Source: Corylus avellana (taxonomy: Eukaryota; Streptophyta; Magnoliopsida; Fagales; Betulaceae). Taken from it: a DNA stretch of 64,000 bases. The notes below the pieces were generated by a model, which worked only from the letters and a program-made list of their open reading frames with translations, was not told the origin of the DNA and searched no databases. The stretch lies in NCBI RefSeq assembly GCF_901000735.1, contig NC_081551.1:16954545-17018544 (forward strand). The letters run 5' to 3'. Made by a program: the position numbers and the translations under genes. Below are positions 1 to 11,300 of this stretch, one piece after another (the stretch's first letter is position 1; each line of letters starts with the position of its first letter).

Positions 1-22
1 TATTATTTTAAATTATTATTTT

Positions 23-67
23 ATTTGAAATCTCTGCACAGCTCCCTCACGTGCAGAGATTTCAAAT
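23..67. repeat. 17-bp stem hairpin with 11-base loop
   Basis: Positions 23-39 are the exact reverse complement of 51-67, separated by an 11-base loop at 40-50. No coding role is seen. It may be a folding feature of the surrounding element. Confidence 0.8.
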
Positions 68-94
68 TGGCAGCTCCACCCTGCGCCAATTTCA

Positions 95-132
95 CTTTTC
101 TTTTCTCTGCAGATCTGCAGAGAAAAGAAAAG
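95..132. repeat. Perfect 38-bp palindrome
   Basis: Positions 95-113 and 114-132 are exact reverse complements with no spacer, centred on AGATCT. It lies 28 bp from the hairpin at 23-67. Confidence 0.85.
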
Positions 133-672
133 ATCATTTTCTCTTTTTTTTTTTTCTCTTCAATTTGTTTCTGCAGATCTGCTAATTGGATCATGTCTCC
201 ATGCTCTCCATTTTCTCAGTACTGTCTCTCTCTTCTTTTCTCTATTTACAAAAACTCAAACCGAAAAAGTCTTTAAAAAATCAAAAATCCAAATCAAAAA
301 CCCAAACCTCAAAACCCAACAAATTTTCAAAAACCCAAAAAATCTTCTTTATCTTCTCTTCTCCTTTTATTTTTCTTTCTTCTGCTTCTGTTCTTCTTTC
401 CTTTTTCTTCTTCTTCTTTTGCTTTTCTTCAATCTGCTGCTTCTCTTCTTTTTATCTTCACATTTTCTTTTTCTTCTTCCTCTAGAGAGGAGCTTCGTAC
501 CAGATCAGGGAGATTGAGAGAGGAGAGAAAGTGTGTGGGGAATTTCAAAATAAGAAGAGAGAAGAATATAAAGAGAAAAAAAGTTGGGGAAATAAGAATG
601 GCCAGGCGGGAGAAAAAAAAAAGAAAAAAAAAAAAGAAGAGAAAACCAAAAAAAAAGTAATGGAGGCGTGGG

Positions 673-1634
673 TAGGGGTGTAAACGAGCCGAGCTTGAGC
701 GAGCTTCCCTTGTTCAAGCTTGGCTCGTTTAAATTTTACTCGAGCTCAAGGGCGAGCCAAAAAAATCGAGCTCGAGCTAATAATTAGTCGAGCCGAGCTA
801 GCTCGCGAGCTGGCTCTTATATTTAATGTTTTTGTTTAAAATTTTTTTTTTAACTTCAAGTACTCTTAAACGGCTTAAGAAGTTAGTTGCATATGAGTAT
901 TTGCTTAACCTGGCTAGTCGAGTATAGAGCCTGAGTCAATACAGCAAGGCATTTGGTTTCAAAGAGAAAGGATATGCATCCTTTTATAGATAAGCAAACT
1001 TGGAGATTGATGTTTTCTTAATAACGTGGGACAAGTTAACAAGTTGCATTCAGATTGCATTGGGACAACGCCCCTACAAAAAAATATTTTTTTTAATGTC
1101 TCTCTATCAATCCCGCTCACCAGTCACAACGGATCTTCCACCTGAACTCTCATTTCCCACTATCTCACTCTCGCTCACTAGACAGGTACTGATAGTGTTT
1201 GGGTTTGTTTGATTCTTCAATAGTTTATGCCTTTCACAATCTCCCTCAATAGTTTCTACTTGATTTTTCTTCCTTTCGTTTGGGTCTGCTCTAATTGAAT
1301 CGAGGTCTTTTTAATGATTGCTCTCTCTCTCTCTTTGATCACGAAGGGTCTAGAATTTTTCATTTTCTAACGCTTAAATATAAATGCAATTTTAAGGTTT
1401 TAATAATTATGAAATTTATAATTAATTATGTATTACTTAGTATATATATATACGAGCTTATACGAGCTGTTCACGAGCTTAGCCGAGTCGAGCCGAGCTT
1501 GCTTCGTTTAATATTCGAGCCAGGATTTGTGTTCATGAAATGCTTCATTTAATATTCGAATCGAGCACGAGCCGAACTTATGCGAGCCGAGCCCGAGCTT
1601 GCTCGCGAGACGCTTCGCTCACTTAACAGCCCTA
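673..1634. mobile_element. Non-autonomous hAT-like element, 962 bp
   Basis: The ends read TAGGGGTGT and, inverted, TAGGGCTGT. They are flanked by an imperfect 8-bp target duplication, GGCGTGGG at 665-672 and GGCGTAGG at 1635-1642. Both ends carry many copies of the cGAGCCGAGCt / cGAGCTtG subterminal motif seen in many plant hAT elements. No transposase reading frame is present, so it would depend on a transposase supplied elsewhere. Confidence 0.75.
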
Positions 1635-2370
1635 GGCGTAGGCGATGGGACGGCCAGCAGGCGCTGGCCAGCCTGGCCTTCCCAAGGCCACGCCTGACGT
1701 GCGAGCTTGGCACGTCAGGATTTATATATATATATATATTATAATATATAATATATTATAAGTTATATTTATAAATATAATATATTATATATCTAATATC
1801 CTTCCTGACGTGCCAAGCTTTGCCGTGAAGTAAATCGGCGTGCAAAGCGGCGCGTCGGTTAATGCTTGCCTCTTTCTATATATATATATATATATATTAT
1901 AATATATAATATATTATAAGTTATATTTATAAATATAATATCCTATAGGAAAATAAAACTGCTGACGTGTCAAAGTGACACGTCAGCAGTTTCTGACATG
2001 TCGGTTTGACACGTCAGAAATTTCTGATGTGTCAAACCGACACGTCAGAATTTTCTGACGTGTGAAAACGACACGTTAGAAACTTCTGACGTGTCGAACG
2101 TTGACAGGTCAGAAATTTTTTAATTTTAATTTTATTTAAATAAATTGTTTAAAAATTAAATTTGATTAAATTTTTCTGACGTGTCAAAAGTTGACACGTC
2201 AGTAAATCCTGACGTGTTACTTTTGACATGTCAGTAAATCCTGACGTGTTACTTTTGACATGTCAGTAAAATATTTTTTGACGTGCCAGTTTTAGCACGT
2301 CAGCATTTACTGACGTGGCAAAAAACAGACACTGTTTGCCACGTCAGAAAATGACCTGTTTTTTGTAGTG
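1635..2370 (-). mobile_element. CACTA transposon terminus with TGACGTG subterminal repeats
   Basis: On the minus strand the end at 2370 starts CACTACAAAAAACAGG, the classic plant CACTA (En/Spm) terminus. About 700 bp inside it is packed with direct and inverted TGACGTGTCA / TGACACGTCA-type motifs, as expected of CACTA subterminal transposase-binding repeats. Two AT-rich blocks (about 1715-1780 and 1877-1945) are near copies of each other. The 3 bases after the terminus, TGA at 2371-2373, fit a 3-bp target duplication. The other terminus is not in the window, so the element either extends off the left edge or is truncated. No transposase is seen. Confidence 0.7.
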
Positions 2371-2399
2371 TGACCACACTAATAATAGTGTGATCATCA
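2371..2399 (-). repeat. Remnant of the copia 3' LTR, cut by the CACTA insertion
   Basis: Twenty-seven bases here (about 2372-2398) match the outer end of the other LTR at 8807-8833. Immediately inside, on the minus strand, is the purine tract CAAGTGGGAGA (2400-2410), a good polypurine tract. The rest of this LTR is missing because the CACTA terminus begins at 2370. Confidence 0.7.
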
Positions 2400-2763
2400 T
2401 CTCCCACTTGATCATACTATTATAATTAGTAATGAAACCTTAGTTGTGCATGTTTATCTTTAGTATCACAAAAAACATGTCAACTCCTTATTTGCCATAT
2501 AATCTAGGTATTTAATATTAATTATCCATAGTTAAGAATACAGTTCATACTCAATACTATAATTAATGATTTTTTACATAATAACTATATGTAAATTAAA
2601 TTGAAAATTTTTTTATGCAATTTCTTATCTCCAAGGTTACCCTATTTGAGATAAATAGTTATACTTGTCAGTATACAGAAAAAATGAAAAACATGCATAC
2701 CATCATTTATTCAGGCGTCCCTGAATCCTTCTGATTATGCTATTTTTACCATGTAGCCTTTTC

Positions 2764-5700
2764 TTAAGTTTTCCTTAATCCCATTTTTGCTACATGCTCT
2801 CTAAATTTATCTAGAGTCAACCTTTTGGTCATGGGATCAGCTACCATCTTTGTAGATGGAATAAATTCAACTTTCACTTCACATCTCTCCACTATATCTT
2901 GAATATAGTGATAACTTATGTCAATGTGTTTGCCTTTGGAACTTTGAGTTCCACTTTATTAAAGAGATGACAGACTTATTATCACAAAATACATTGACAG
3001 ACCCATCTTGCATTCCAAGATTTAAACTTTTAATGAAACGCTTAATCCAAACAGCATTGCTTACAGCTGTGCTGCATGATATATATTCAGCTTCTATTGT
3101 GGATTTTGCAACACAATTTTGTTTCTTACTCAACCAAGAAACAATTTTTCCCCCAAATAAGAATATATAATCGCTTGTAGATTTTCTGTCATCTACATCT
3201 CCTACAAAATCTGCGTCAGTGTATCTTGCATTGTTTAGATCTTCTAATCCAAAACATAAACCCATGTTTTTAGTTCCTTGCAGATACCTAAATATTCTTT
3301 TAACTGCTTGCCAATGCTCTTTTTCAGGATTGGATTGATATCTACTTACCAATCCTACAACATGACAAATATCAGGTCTTGTGCTAGTCATAGCATACAT
3401 AAGACTACCCACAACTTGAGCATAGGGGACAATTTCCATTTCAAGAATTTATGTTTGGTCTCGAGGACACATTGTTTTGCTCAAATGTTGACCCTTTGAA
3501 ACAAGTGTATTTAGAGATTTACATTTATCCATATTAAACTTTCTAAGTACCTTTTTTATATATTTCTCTTGATCTAAGTATAATAATTTCGAGGTCCTAT
3601 CCCTTGAAATTTTTATTCCCAAAACATAAGTTGCTTCAGCCATATCTTTCATTTCAAACTTAAATGCTAAGAAATTCTTTGTATTTTGAATCATTTTTTA
3701 GCAATTTCCAGTTAATAATATGTCATCTACATATAGTGATAACATAGTCAACTTATCATTGTCATAATGTATGTAAACGCAATGATCTAGTGGACTTACC
3801 TCGAAACCGATTTTCATGATGGCCTCATGAAATTTTAAGTACCATTGTCTTGAAGAATGCTTTAGCCCGTACAATGACCTCTTCAATTTATAAACTTTTT
3901 TTTCATGTCCATTTACATTGAATCCTTCAGGTTGAACCATATAGATGTCTTCTTTTAATTCTCCGTTTAAAAATGTTGTTTTTACATCTAATTAGTGCAA
4001 TTCTAAATCCATCTTAGCTACTATGGACATGATTATTCTTACTAAGGTAAATTTTGCTAAGGGCGAATAAGTATCAACAAAGTCCACACCTGGTTGTTGA
4101 GTGAATCCTTTGGCTGCCAACCTAACCTTGTATTTATCAAGATTTCCATCTGCTTTGAATTTCTTCTTCAGTACCCATTTACATCCAATAGCTTTTCTTT
4201 GCTGTGGCAGATCCGTGAGTTCCCAGACGTCATTTTTGTTGATGGAGTCTAGTTCATCATTCATTGCATCTATCCATTTGTCTGCATCACCACCTTTCAC
4301 AACTTCTTTGTAATTGGAAGGATCATCTTGAAGATTTATGTCATCTATACTTAGTACATAATGATCTTTAAGTATGACTGATGATCGTCTTTGTCTTTTA
4401 ACTCTCCCATTGTTTTTATGATTAGGGTTATTGAGATCCAGTCTTCTTTTACTCCCACTATCTGGGAGATTTGTAATATCTTCATGTAGAGATTCTTTAT
4501 CTTCTGATAGACTGATATCTTTCATAGGAGTGATATAATTTGAATTTTCTTGTGTAGATTGTTCATCTTCTAATAGTCTGATATCTTCTATAGGATTTAT
4601 TTGATCTGAATTTTCAAGAAAAACAGCATCTCTGCTTTCTATTAATCGATATCCTAAAGAATCGATATCCACTACCATTCTCAACATATCCTATGAACTT
4701 GCATTCCCATGTTTTATCTTTTAATTTATCCCTTAAAGGTTTTGGGATAAGTACATGGGCTTTGCATCCCCATACTTTTATATTTTCTAAGTTGGGTTTC
4801 AGACCTGTCCAGATTTCATAAGGGGTTAAAGGTTTAGATTTTGTCTTAACCCTGTTGAGTATATAAGCTGCTGTGGATAAGGCTTCTCCCCAAAAATGGA
4901 TAGACAAGTCAGCGAATGCCATCATTAACCTTGTCATTTCCATTAAAGTTCTATTTCTTCTTTCTGCAATACCATTTTGTTGAGGCTTATATGGTATTGT
5001 GTACAAATGTTTTATACAATTCTCTTTGCAGAAAGTATTCATAGCTTCATATTCTCCCCTCCTATCATTATTCAAGGTTTTGATAGATCTTCCTAATTGT
5101 TTTTCTAACTCTAATTTGAATTCTTTGAATTTATCAATAGCTTCAAATTTATTTTTGATGAGGTAGATATATCCATACCTTGAATAATCATCGATGAAGG
5201 TAATAAAGTATTTCATTTCTCTATGTGTCTTAGTTTTGAATGGTCCGTAAATATCTGAATGAATTACTTCTAATAATTCTGATGATTTCCAGTGTTTAGA
5301 AAAAGACTTGTTAGTCATTTTTCCTTTAATACATGATTCACATATATTAAAATCTCCCGAATTAATATGAGGTAGTAATCCACTTTTGCTCATTCTTATC
5401 AATTTATTTATGTTAGTATGGCATAATCTTAAATGCCATAGATAAGAATTACTTTCAGACACATGTGAATAATGTGAAATAGAAACTTTATTATCAACTT
5501 TAATGGAATACGTATTGTCAACTTTTGTACCCTTTACAGATGTGTTTCCTTTCCTAATATAGACCTTCCCAGATTTAAATTTTATCCCATATCCTTTGTT
5601 ATCTAATATAGGAACTGATATTAGATTTCTCCGGATAACAGGAACATACAAAACATCATGTAAGACAATAACTGAACCTTTGACATATATCTTACACTTT

Positions 5701-5849
5701 CCTTCTCCTAACACGTCACTATAGGTGTTGTTGCCCATGTAAACTTTGTGTTCTCTAACAGCTTTCTCTTTGAAGTCCACAAAAAATTCCCTCTTGTTTG
5801 TGATGTGTCTAGTTGCTACTGAATCTATCCATCATGAGCTAGAAGTTGA
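2764..5849 (-). pseudogene. copia pol (protease-integrase-RT-RNase H), broken
   Basis: Read on the minus strand, the protease region has IDSVATRHI where a DSGA core is expected, with an in-frame stop just before it. The integrase, open from 5780 to 4614, has the His/Cys zinc region (HLRLCH ... CESC) and a DDE core (HSDIYGPF, NDRRGEYE, NGIAERRNRT). A frameshift at about 4614-4687 leads into reverse transcriptase, where KWVLKKKF and the catalytic YVDDILL are visible. RNase H follows (RPDICH, TDADF, KSTSDYIF, EAEYISC). In-frame stops lie near 3990, 3697 and 3447. A frameshift near 2950 precedes the C-terminal part, which ends at 2764. The domain order is typical of copia; the gene is dead. Confidence 0.92.
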
Positions 5850-6703
5850 TTCTGCCATCAATGCTTAGTGATTGTCATTGCAATCTCCTTCTGTGGTTTA
5901 ACACCGTGGAGTTTTGGACAATTCTTTTTAAAGTGTCCAACTTTTTCACATTTGAAACATGCTCCTTTAGCTTTGACTTTACTGTTTGGCTTACTCTTCC
6001 ATTTTCTTTTGAATTTTTGTGGCTTGCTTCTTAATGTAGGAGGAGTTCGAATAGTCTAATTTGAGTTTTGAGCCATCATCAAATTACTAGATGTTCCTTC
6101 TTGCCTTCTTCTTTTCATTCTCTCTTCTTCGAGTACTAGTATCACTGGTAAAGAAATCATGGAGACTTCTTTTCCACTAAGTGTTAAAGAAGTTGCCACA
6201 TGTTCCCATGATAAAGGAAAGCCGTTAAGCATGGTGGTTACTTGCATTTTGTCTGATACAGGATGACCAGCATTTGCAAACTCTTTTGCAAGTAATTCCA
6301 TTTGATTAACAAATTTGCCTACATAGTCATTGTCACTCATACGTGTACAGTTGTATTTGTTTAATAGCAACTGTACATGTGTATCAGATCTAGGGCCATA
6401 CTTTGCCTCCAGTGCTTCCATCATTTCTTTAGCAGACTCATAACTTTCAAATAGAGGAATGATATTGTCTTTCATATTGTGAAGAAGGGTGGCTCTTGCC
6501 ATTAAGTCGGCTTCCATCCATTTTTCATGCTTCTGTTTGGCTTCGCTGTCATTTAGTTCGGCTGGATCAGGCTTCACAGATGTAAAGGTATACTGTGTTT
6601 TGTCATGTGTGAGTACATAAGTTATGCGTCGTTTCCACATTCTAAAATTCATTCCATTAAGACTCTCGAGTCTAGAGGAATCAATTCTACTTTTAATAGC
6701 CAT
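5850..6703 (-). pseudogene. copia gag with zinc knuckle, one in-frame stop
   Basis: The frame starts with MAIKSRIDSSRLESLNGMNF at 6703 and runs through a gag (UBN2-like) region with LMARATLLHNM, YGPRSDTHVQLLL and MLNGFPLSWEHV. A TAG at 6056-6058 interrupts it. The same frame then continues through the CCHC zinc knuckle CFKCEKVGHFKKNC (about 5920-5960), which binds RNA in copia nucleocapsids. A frameshift separates it from pol. The order and motifs are typical of the family; only the stop makes it a pseudogene. Confidence 0.9.
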
Positions 6704-8037
6704 TGTTAGAAAGTAGATTTAACAACACAATAATAATAATAATAATATTTATTATTTTTCAGTACAATTTTTACAATTGTCTGAATAACTATAATAATTT
6801 GTTTGTGATTCTAATTATTATTACAAACTAATATTGTCTGTAAAAAATAAAAATAAAAATAAGAACAATAAATAATAATAACAACTTCAGATCAATAATC
6901 TTCAGGAAAAGTCAGACACGCCATGTATTTGTTCAAATGTCCCCTATAATATCCAAGAGATGAATTTGGTGGACTGACCCGTTCACCCGTCCTCGGAGGA
7001 GTGTAGCAGTGCATGCTCGTAGGCCACGGGTCCCTGGGGTTCTGCTCAATGGTCCTAACAATCCGTATTGCAGACCCCTTAGGCGCCTGTCAAATGAGAT
7101 CTCTAGTCTAGCCAAATCAGGAACATTGAATGCAACCTCCTTGTGTTAACTTGGAGCCAACCAGTAGGGTCGGATAAACCTTCGGTTCAAACTTCGATGA
7201 CTTTGATTAGAAGTCTCACCTCTTTCCCAATTATTTCTAGGATTATAATGCTGAAAATTATTAAAATTATTGTAAATAGAACCTGCAGAATTGTAGCCCT
7301 TCGAATCAGCTTTCCAATGGTTTTTGAATGAACGAAATCGGGGCCGAAACGAGCCAGAACGGTCGAAATTACTGAAATTCCCCTGAACCGGGTCTGGTGA
7401 AACCGGATTGCCTGAACCGCGGGTTAAATCCCGGGTTAGATTTTGGATACGGGTGAACAGGCGGGTTGGGCTTCAGCAGGTCGGATTGTGATGCAATGGG
7501 TTGAGATTCAGCTGGTCGGGTTTCAGCGGGTTGGGCATCAGTGTTTACGGGTTTTTGGTTTTTCTTGATCTGGGCTTGGGCTCACAACACGGACTTTCGG
7601 GCCATGTATTTCCACTTTGGGCCGGAGCGAAATGGCTGGCGAAGCGGGTTGAGTGCAGTCTTTCGAGCGTGCTCCAGAAGACGTGGAGCGGGTCGGTCAA
7701 CCCAATCTAGTTCTGAAACGGCGTCGTTCCTCTTTACTGGAACGGCGTCGTCTTGATAACAGGCGCTGAAAGGCGCCTGTTTAAGGAGGCATGAAACGGC
7801 GTCGTTCTGGTTATCCAGAACGGCGTCGTTTGAAAAGAAACTGAAAGCAGTTACCTGAGGCTGCTAGACGACGTTGTTTGATGCAGGGGCTTCCTCACTT
7901 TGTGAAACAGCGTCGTCTGGGGTTGGGGAATTGACAGTTTTCCTCAACCCGTCTTCTTCTTCCTCCAGATATCCTTTCTTTTTCGAATTTTCTTCCTCTA
8001 CTTTGTGATCTAAGTTTTTGGCTTCTTCTGGATATTC
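6704..8037 (-). other. copia untranslated leader between extra ORF and gag
   Basis: This 1.3-kb leader is unusually long for Ty1/copia. About 6710-6900 is rich in AATAAT. 7340-7960 is GC-rich and carries a repeated AACGGCGTCGTT motif, listed separately. No convincing coding frame is seen in it. Confidence 0.5.
7717..7916. repeat. Clustered AACGGCGTCGTT motifs in the copia leader
   Basis: Exact or near copies of the near-palindrome AACGGCGTCGTT occur at about 7717, 7740, 7795 and 7819, with decayed copies near 7866 and 7903. They fall within 200 bp of the leader, between the primer-binding site and gag. Confidence 0.7.
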
Positions 8038-8499
8038 TTATGGATCTTCTTCTTCTGTTTCTTCTTCTTCCCACGGAGCAGGATATGTGAAGTAATCGTC
8101 AGATGAAGACACACATGAAATTTCTTCTTTTTTCTCACAGTTTTTCGAAGCAAAATTCGTAGATGGAGAGGCATTATCAGAAACTTCAGGAGTAAATTTT
8201 TGGGGAAATTTTTTCTCAAAATCATGTAAAAGAAGACTGAGAAATTTTCTCCAATATTTTTGTTCTAAAAAATAAGTTCTCCTTAAAGCACCAATATTAC
8301 CGGTATAATGTAGTTGACCGATTGTGATGATAAGGGGTTTTTCCTCTGGCTTTTGCAATGATTGATGCAAATTGTAGAAAGCCACAGAAGAGGCTAAACC
8401 GATGACTTGTATGTGAATTGTCTAATAAATTTCAGACAAAAGTTGTTGAGGATCTTCAATTGTTTCTTCTGGTTCTTCAATCTTCTCTTGTTCTTCCAT
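8038..8499 (-). pseudogene. Extra ORF in the copia leader, 153 codons with one internal stop
   Basis: On the minus strand an ATG at 8499, nine bases past the primer-binding site, opens a frame starting MEEQEKIEEPEETIEDPQQL. It has one TAG (about codon 26), then continues through IGLASSVAFYNLHQSLQKPE, GQLHYTGNIGALRRTYFLEQ and a Ser/Glu-rich tail to a stop at 8038. I do not recognise it. It sits where no protein is expected in a standard Ty1/copia element, upstream of a separate, typical gag. It could be an acquired or element-specific gene, or chance; the charged N-terminus and folded-looking middle argue for a real former protein. Confidence 0.5.
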
Positions 8500-8507
8500 A
8501 TTACTGT

Positions 8508-8519
8508 GCTCTAATACCA
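8508..8519 (-). promoter_or_regulatory. Primer-binding site (initiator Met tRNA)
   Basis: The minus strand reads TGGTATTAGAGC, one base off the plant retrotransposon iMet primer site TGGTATCAGAGC. One base separates it from the 5' LTR end. It fixes the direction of the element. Confidence 0.85.
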
Positions 8520-8520
8520 C

Positions 8521-8833
8521 TGTAAGATTCTTAATTATGGAATCTTTGTAAATTCTTCAGAAAGGATTTCTCTCGTTAGGGTGGAAATCCGGAGGAGAAT
8601 AAAAGTGTTTAGAATGCAAAAAAACCAGGAGAAAACTAAACTAAGATTTCACGTGAAAAATAGAATAATGATTCTGCATTCTCATGAGACTCTATTTATA
8701 GAGTCCCAATACAACTCTTGATCAAGAGTTACTACTCTTGACCTACTACCTCCACCTGGAAGTAATTTTACCTTCCTATAAAATCTACATGATCTGGTGT
8801 GGTGATGACCACACTAATAATAGTGTGATCATC
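8521..8833 (-). repeat. copia 5' LTR, about 313 bp
   Basis: The inner end is set by the primer-binding site: the minus strand ends ...TTACA and the plus strand starts TGTAAG. The outer end is set by the 27-base match to the 3' LTR remnant. A TATA box lies inside (8690-8704). The outer boundary is uncertain by a few bases. Confidence 0.75.
8690..8704 (-). promoter_or_regulatory. TATA box in the copia LTR
   Basis: The minus strand reads CTCTATAAATAGAG, a consensus plant TATA box, placed mid-LTR as expected for the retrotransposon promoter. Confidence 0.65.
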
Positions 8834-9607
8834 CTGTACACCATCAGTTTGAAGAGATGATCGGTTGTTATGATCAGCAAGAAATGCAGCTCTTTGCGGT
8901 TATAGCAAGGAGTATATGGATGTGGTGTAACGATGTTGTACACGGGGGCTTCTTCATTTCTCCTAATCAAGTGTTCACGAATGCAGCTTTTGGTTTGGAG
9001 TATTTTCAGTGGATAAATGCACAACCTGAGGGGATGGACAGCGCAGCAAAATCAAATGATCAGATGGCAACCACCACCAGTGAACATGGTAAAAGTTAAC
9101 TGGGACTTTGCTATAGACCAAAGAAATTCTTGTGTTGGTCTGGGCCTATTAGAAGGGGATGCAAATGGTCATTTTTTGGTTGCTTGTGGTATCAAACAGA
9201 GGATAGTAGCGGATCCAGTAGTGGTTGAAGCACTTGCTGCCATTCACGCAGTGGTTTTTGCCAAGGAGCTAGGATTCTCAAATGTAATTTTCGAGGTAAA
9301 TGCTCTAACGATTGTGAAGGCAGTAAACTCAAATGGATCACGTGAGAGCAGCTATGGTCATTTTGTGGAAGATGTGAAACAGTATTTGAGTGATCTAGCA
9401 ACGTCAAGTTTTGTTCATGTTGTTAGGGGGGCAAAATTCCGCTGCCCATAGTTTAGCAAAAGAGGCTTGTACCCATGTCACCGATAAATATTGGGGGCAT
9501 TTTATCTCATCATGCATTGGTGGTATTATTAGGAAGGAGGAAACACCCCTCCTTTCTTGATTTGCTCTTTTTGAGCTTCAATAGGATTTTCCAAAAAAAA
9601 AAAAAAA
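8834..9607 (+). pseudogene. LINE 3' end with RNase H-like domain (LINE-A), frameshifted
   Basis: The plus-strand frame has FAVIARSIWMWCNDVVHGG, then after a frameshift near 9045 the plant LINE RNase H-like (RVT_3) domain: WQPPPVNMVKVNWD, AIHAVVFAKELGFSNVIFEV and a C-terminal region. A further one-base shift near 9435 restores NSAAHSLAKEACTHV. It ends in poly(A) at about 9594-9607. The left part stops exactly at the copia LTR, so the copia element probably inserted into this LINE. No target duplication is visible because the 5' side is missing. Confidence 0.8.
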
Positions 9608-10568
9608 ATTCTTATGGGAGCTTGAACTTGTGCCTATTTACAAATTATTCCATTAAGGCATCATCTCCTTCAATGTTAGATTTAAAATTAAATTATTTAA
9701 CTCGGGCAATGATCCATAACCCTTAAACATACTAGATTGAGCATACACTTCTCTAAAATCATATCCAATAACTTTGATTACACTTTTGCCCTAAAAGAGG
9801 ATCAAGATATTTACAGCAATGAGTTGTAGGGCTCTAATGATGCTTTTGTAGCACTTTGATGGTGCATTTAGGATAAAACATTGAAACTCGGAGCAATCAG
9901 ATCATGACTGTAAATTTTTGGACAATATAATCATGTAATCTGGTGATTTGATCTAGATTGTAGGATGCTATTAAGGTAGATCTAGCGGTTGGATTTACTT
10001 GATTGTTAGTTAATCAACTGTAAGTTTAAATTAAGTTTGATCTAATAATTGAAATTAAGTAATATTTACTAACAGTTTTGATTTAGTGATTATAATTAAA
10101 TGATTGTTAATTATAAATTTAATCCAACAATCAAGATTTAAGTGTCTTTTAATATTGAATGGGTTGGATTTGTTAGTTAATTTAGAAAATACATGTATGT
10201 TAATGAAATACATTAAAATTGTTAAATTGACACTATATATAGCCCGCTTCAAATCAGTTTTAAACACTGACATTTTCTCTCTTTCTATTTCTCTCAAAAT
10301 CCTTCTATAATTTTAAAATTTGTGTTTTTCTCCTTGCTATAATTGAAACTCTTAGGGTTTCATTTTGTGCAAAACACAGTCAAACTTTAGAGGTTTTCTA
10401 GGCTCCTTTACATCGTGGAGAAGTGTTTGCTATAATTGTGTGCGCACCAATTTTTTTTTGATAATAATAGACTTTTCCTTAAAGAATCACAATATTTTAG
10501 AAACTTTCCATCTTCTAGCACTTATTTATTTGTTTTTCCCATTTGATTTTAGGGTTGAATATTTGTTA
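9608..10568. other. AT-rich spacer, no feature recognised
   Basis: Diffuse AT-rich DNA with scattered short inverted motifs. Short reading frames here show no domain and no coding character. Confidence 0.5.
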
Positions 10569-10586
10569 ATGATTTGATTCCCTTAT

Positions 10587-11300
10587 GAAAATCTAGTTAA
10601 GGAGAAACTCAGTAATACATGGAGAAAAATTTCTCCACCCAACCCTGTTAGTACGTGAAGCTCAGACCTCGTTGGAAGAATTTCAAAGAGTGAATCGCAA
10701 TGCCCAATGTGGAGTAGCTAATGACTGTGAACCAACAGTTGTAGTATGGCAACCTCCACCGCGTCATATGATTAAGATGAATTGGGACGCAGGGCTGAAT
10801 ACGAAGGAAGGACGTGTGGGGCTGGGATTTATAGCCCGAGACTCGAATGAGAAATTTCTTGCTGCACGTAGTTTGCCTCTTGCTGTTCAAACTGACTCAA
10901 CATCGGCAGAAGCACTAGTGGCGGTGAATGCTATTATTTTTTGCAAGGAACTAGGGTTTGAAAATATCATCTTTGAGGGCGACTCCATGCAAGTTATCAA
11001 GGCTATTGAGTCAGAGGGGCCATGTCTTAGTAGCTATGGTCAATTTATAGAATGTATCCAAAGAGAGCTACGTGGTTTGGAAAACGCCAGTTTGATGCAT
11101 GTGATGAAGGACGCCAATAATGCTACGCATATGCTAGCAAAATTGGCTACCGCCCATGTCATTGTGTCTACTTGGTTGGGGGATGTCCAACCAAGTGTAG
11201 GTGATATTGTAAGGAGGGAGCAATCCCTCCTGCTTGTGTGATCTTTGACCGATCTTTTGAGATAATGAATATTCATAATATTCCTTAAAAAAAAAAAAAA
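10587..11300 (+). mobile_element. 5'-truncated LINE (LINE-B) with 17-bp target duplication and poly(A)
   Basis: The insertion is bounded by identical copies of TGATTTGATTCCCTTAT at 10570-10586 and 11301-11317. It ends in 14 A residues. Inside, an open frame from about 10672 to 11241 encodes the complete plant LINE RNase H-like domain: NWDAG (first Asp), AEALVAVNA (Glu), FEGDSMQVI (Asp) and DANNATHMLAKLA (last acidic residue and His). It is a textbook product of target-primed reverse transcription in which only the last 0.7 kb was copied. It is in the same family and orientation as the LINE-A piece but much less decayed. Confidence 0.92.

Larger units (their letters stand above)
1..672. other. 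Low-complexity pyrimidine-rich stretch left of the hAT element
   Basis: No gene is supported here. The stretch is CT/TC-rich up to about 485, then purine-rich to 660. It contains two strong inverted repeats, listed separately. Because a CACTA-type right terminus at 2370 has no matching left terminus in the window, this DNA may be the interior of a CACTA element running off the left edge; that is inference. Confidence 0.4.
2371..8833 (-). mobile_element. Degenerate Ty1/copia retrotransposon, minus strand
   Basis: In element order (right to left) it has: 5' LTR 8521-8833, an iMet-tRNA primer-binding site 8508-8519, a long leader with an extra reading frame, gag, protease, integrase, reverse transcriptase, RNase H, a polypurine tract at 2400-2410 and a short 3' LTR remnant. 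The integrase-before-RT order identifies Ty1/copia. In-frame stops, frameshifts and a changed protease motif show that it cannot encode its own proteins. The intact 5' LTR and truncated 3' LTR show that the CACTA insertion came later. Confidence 0.9.
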
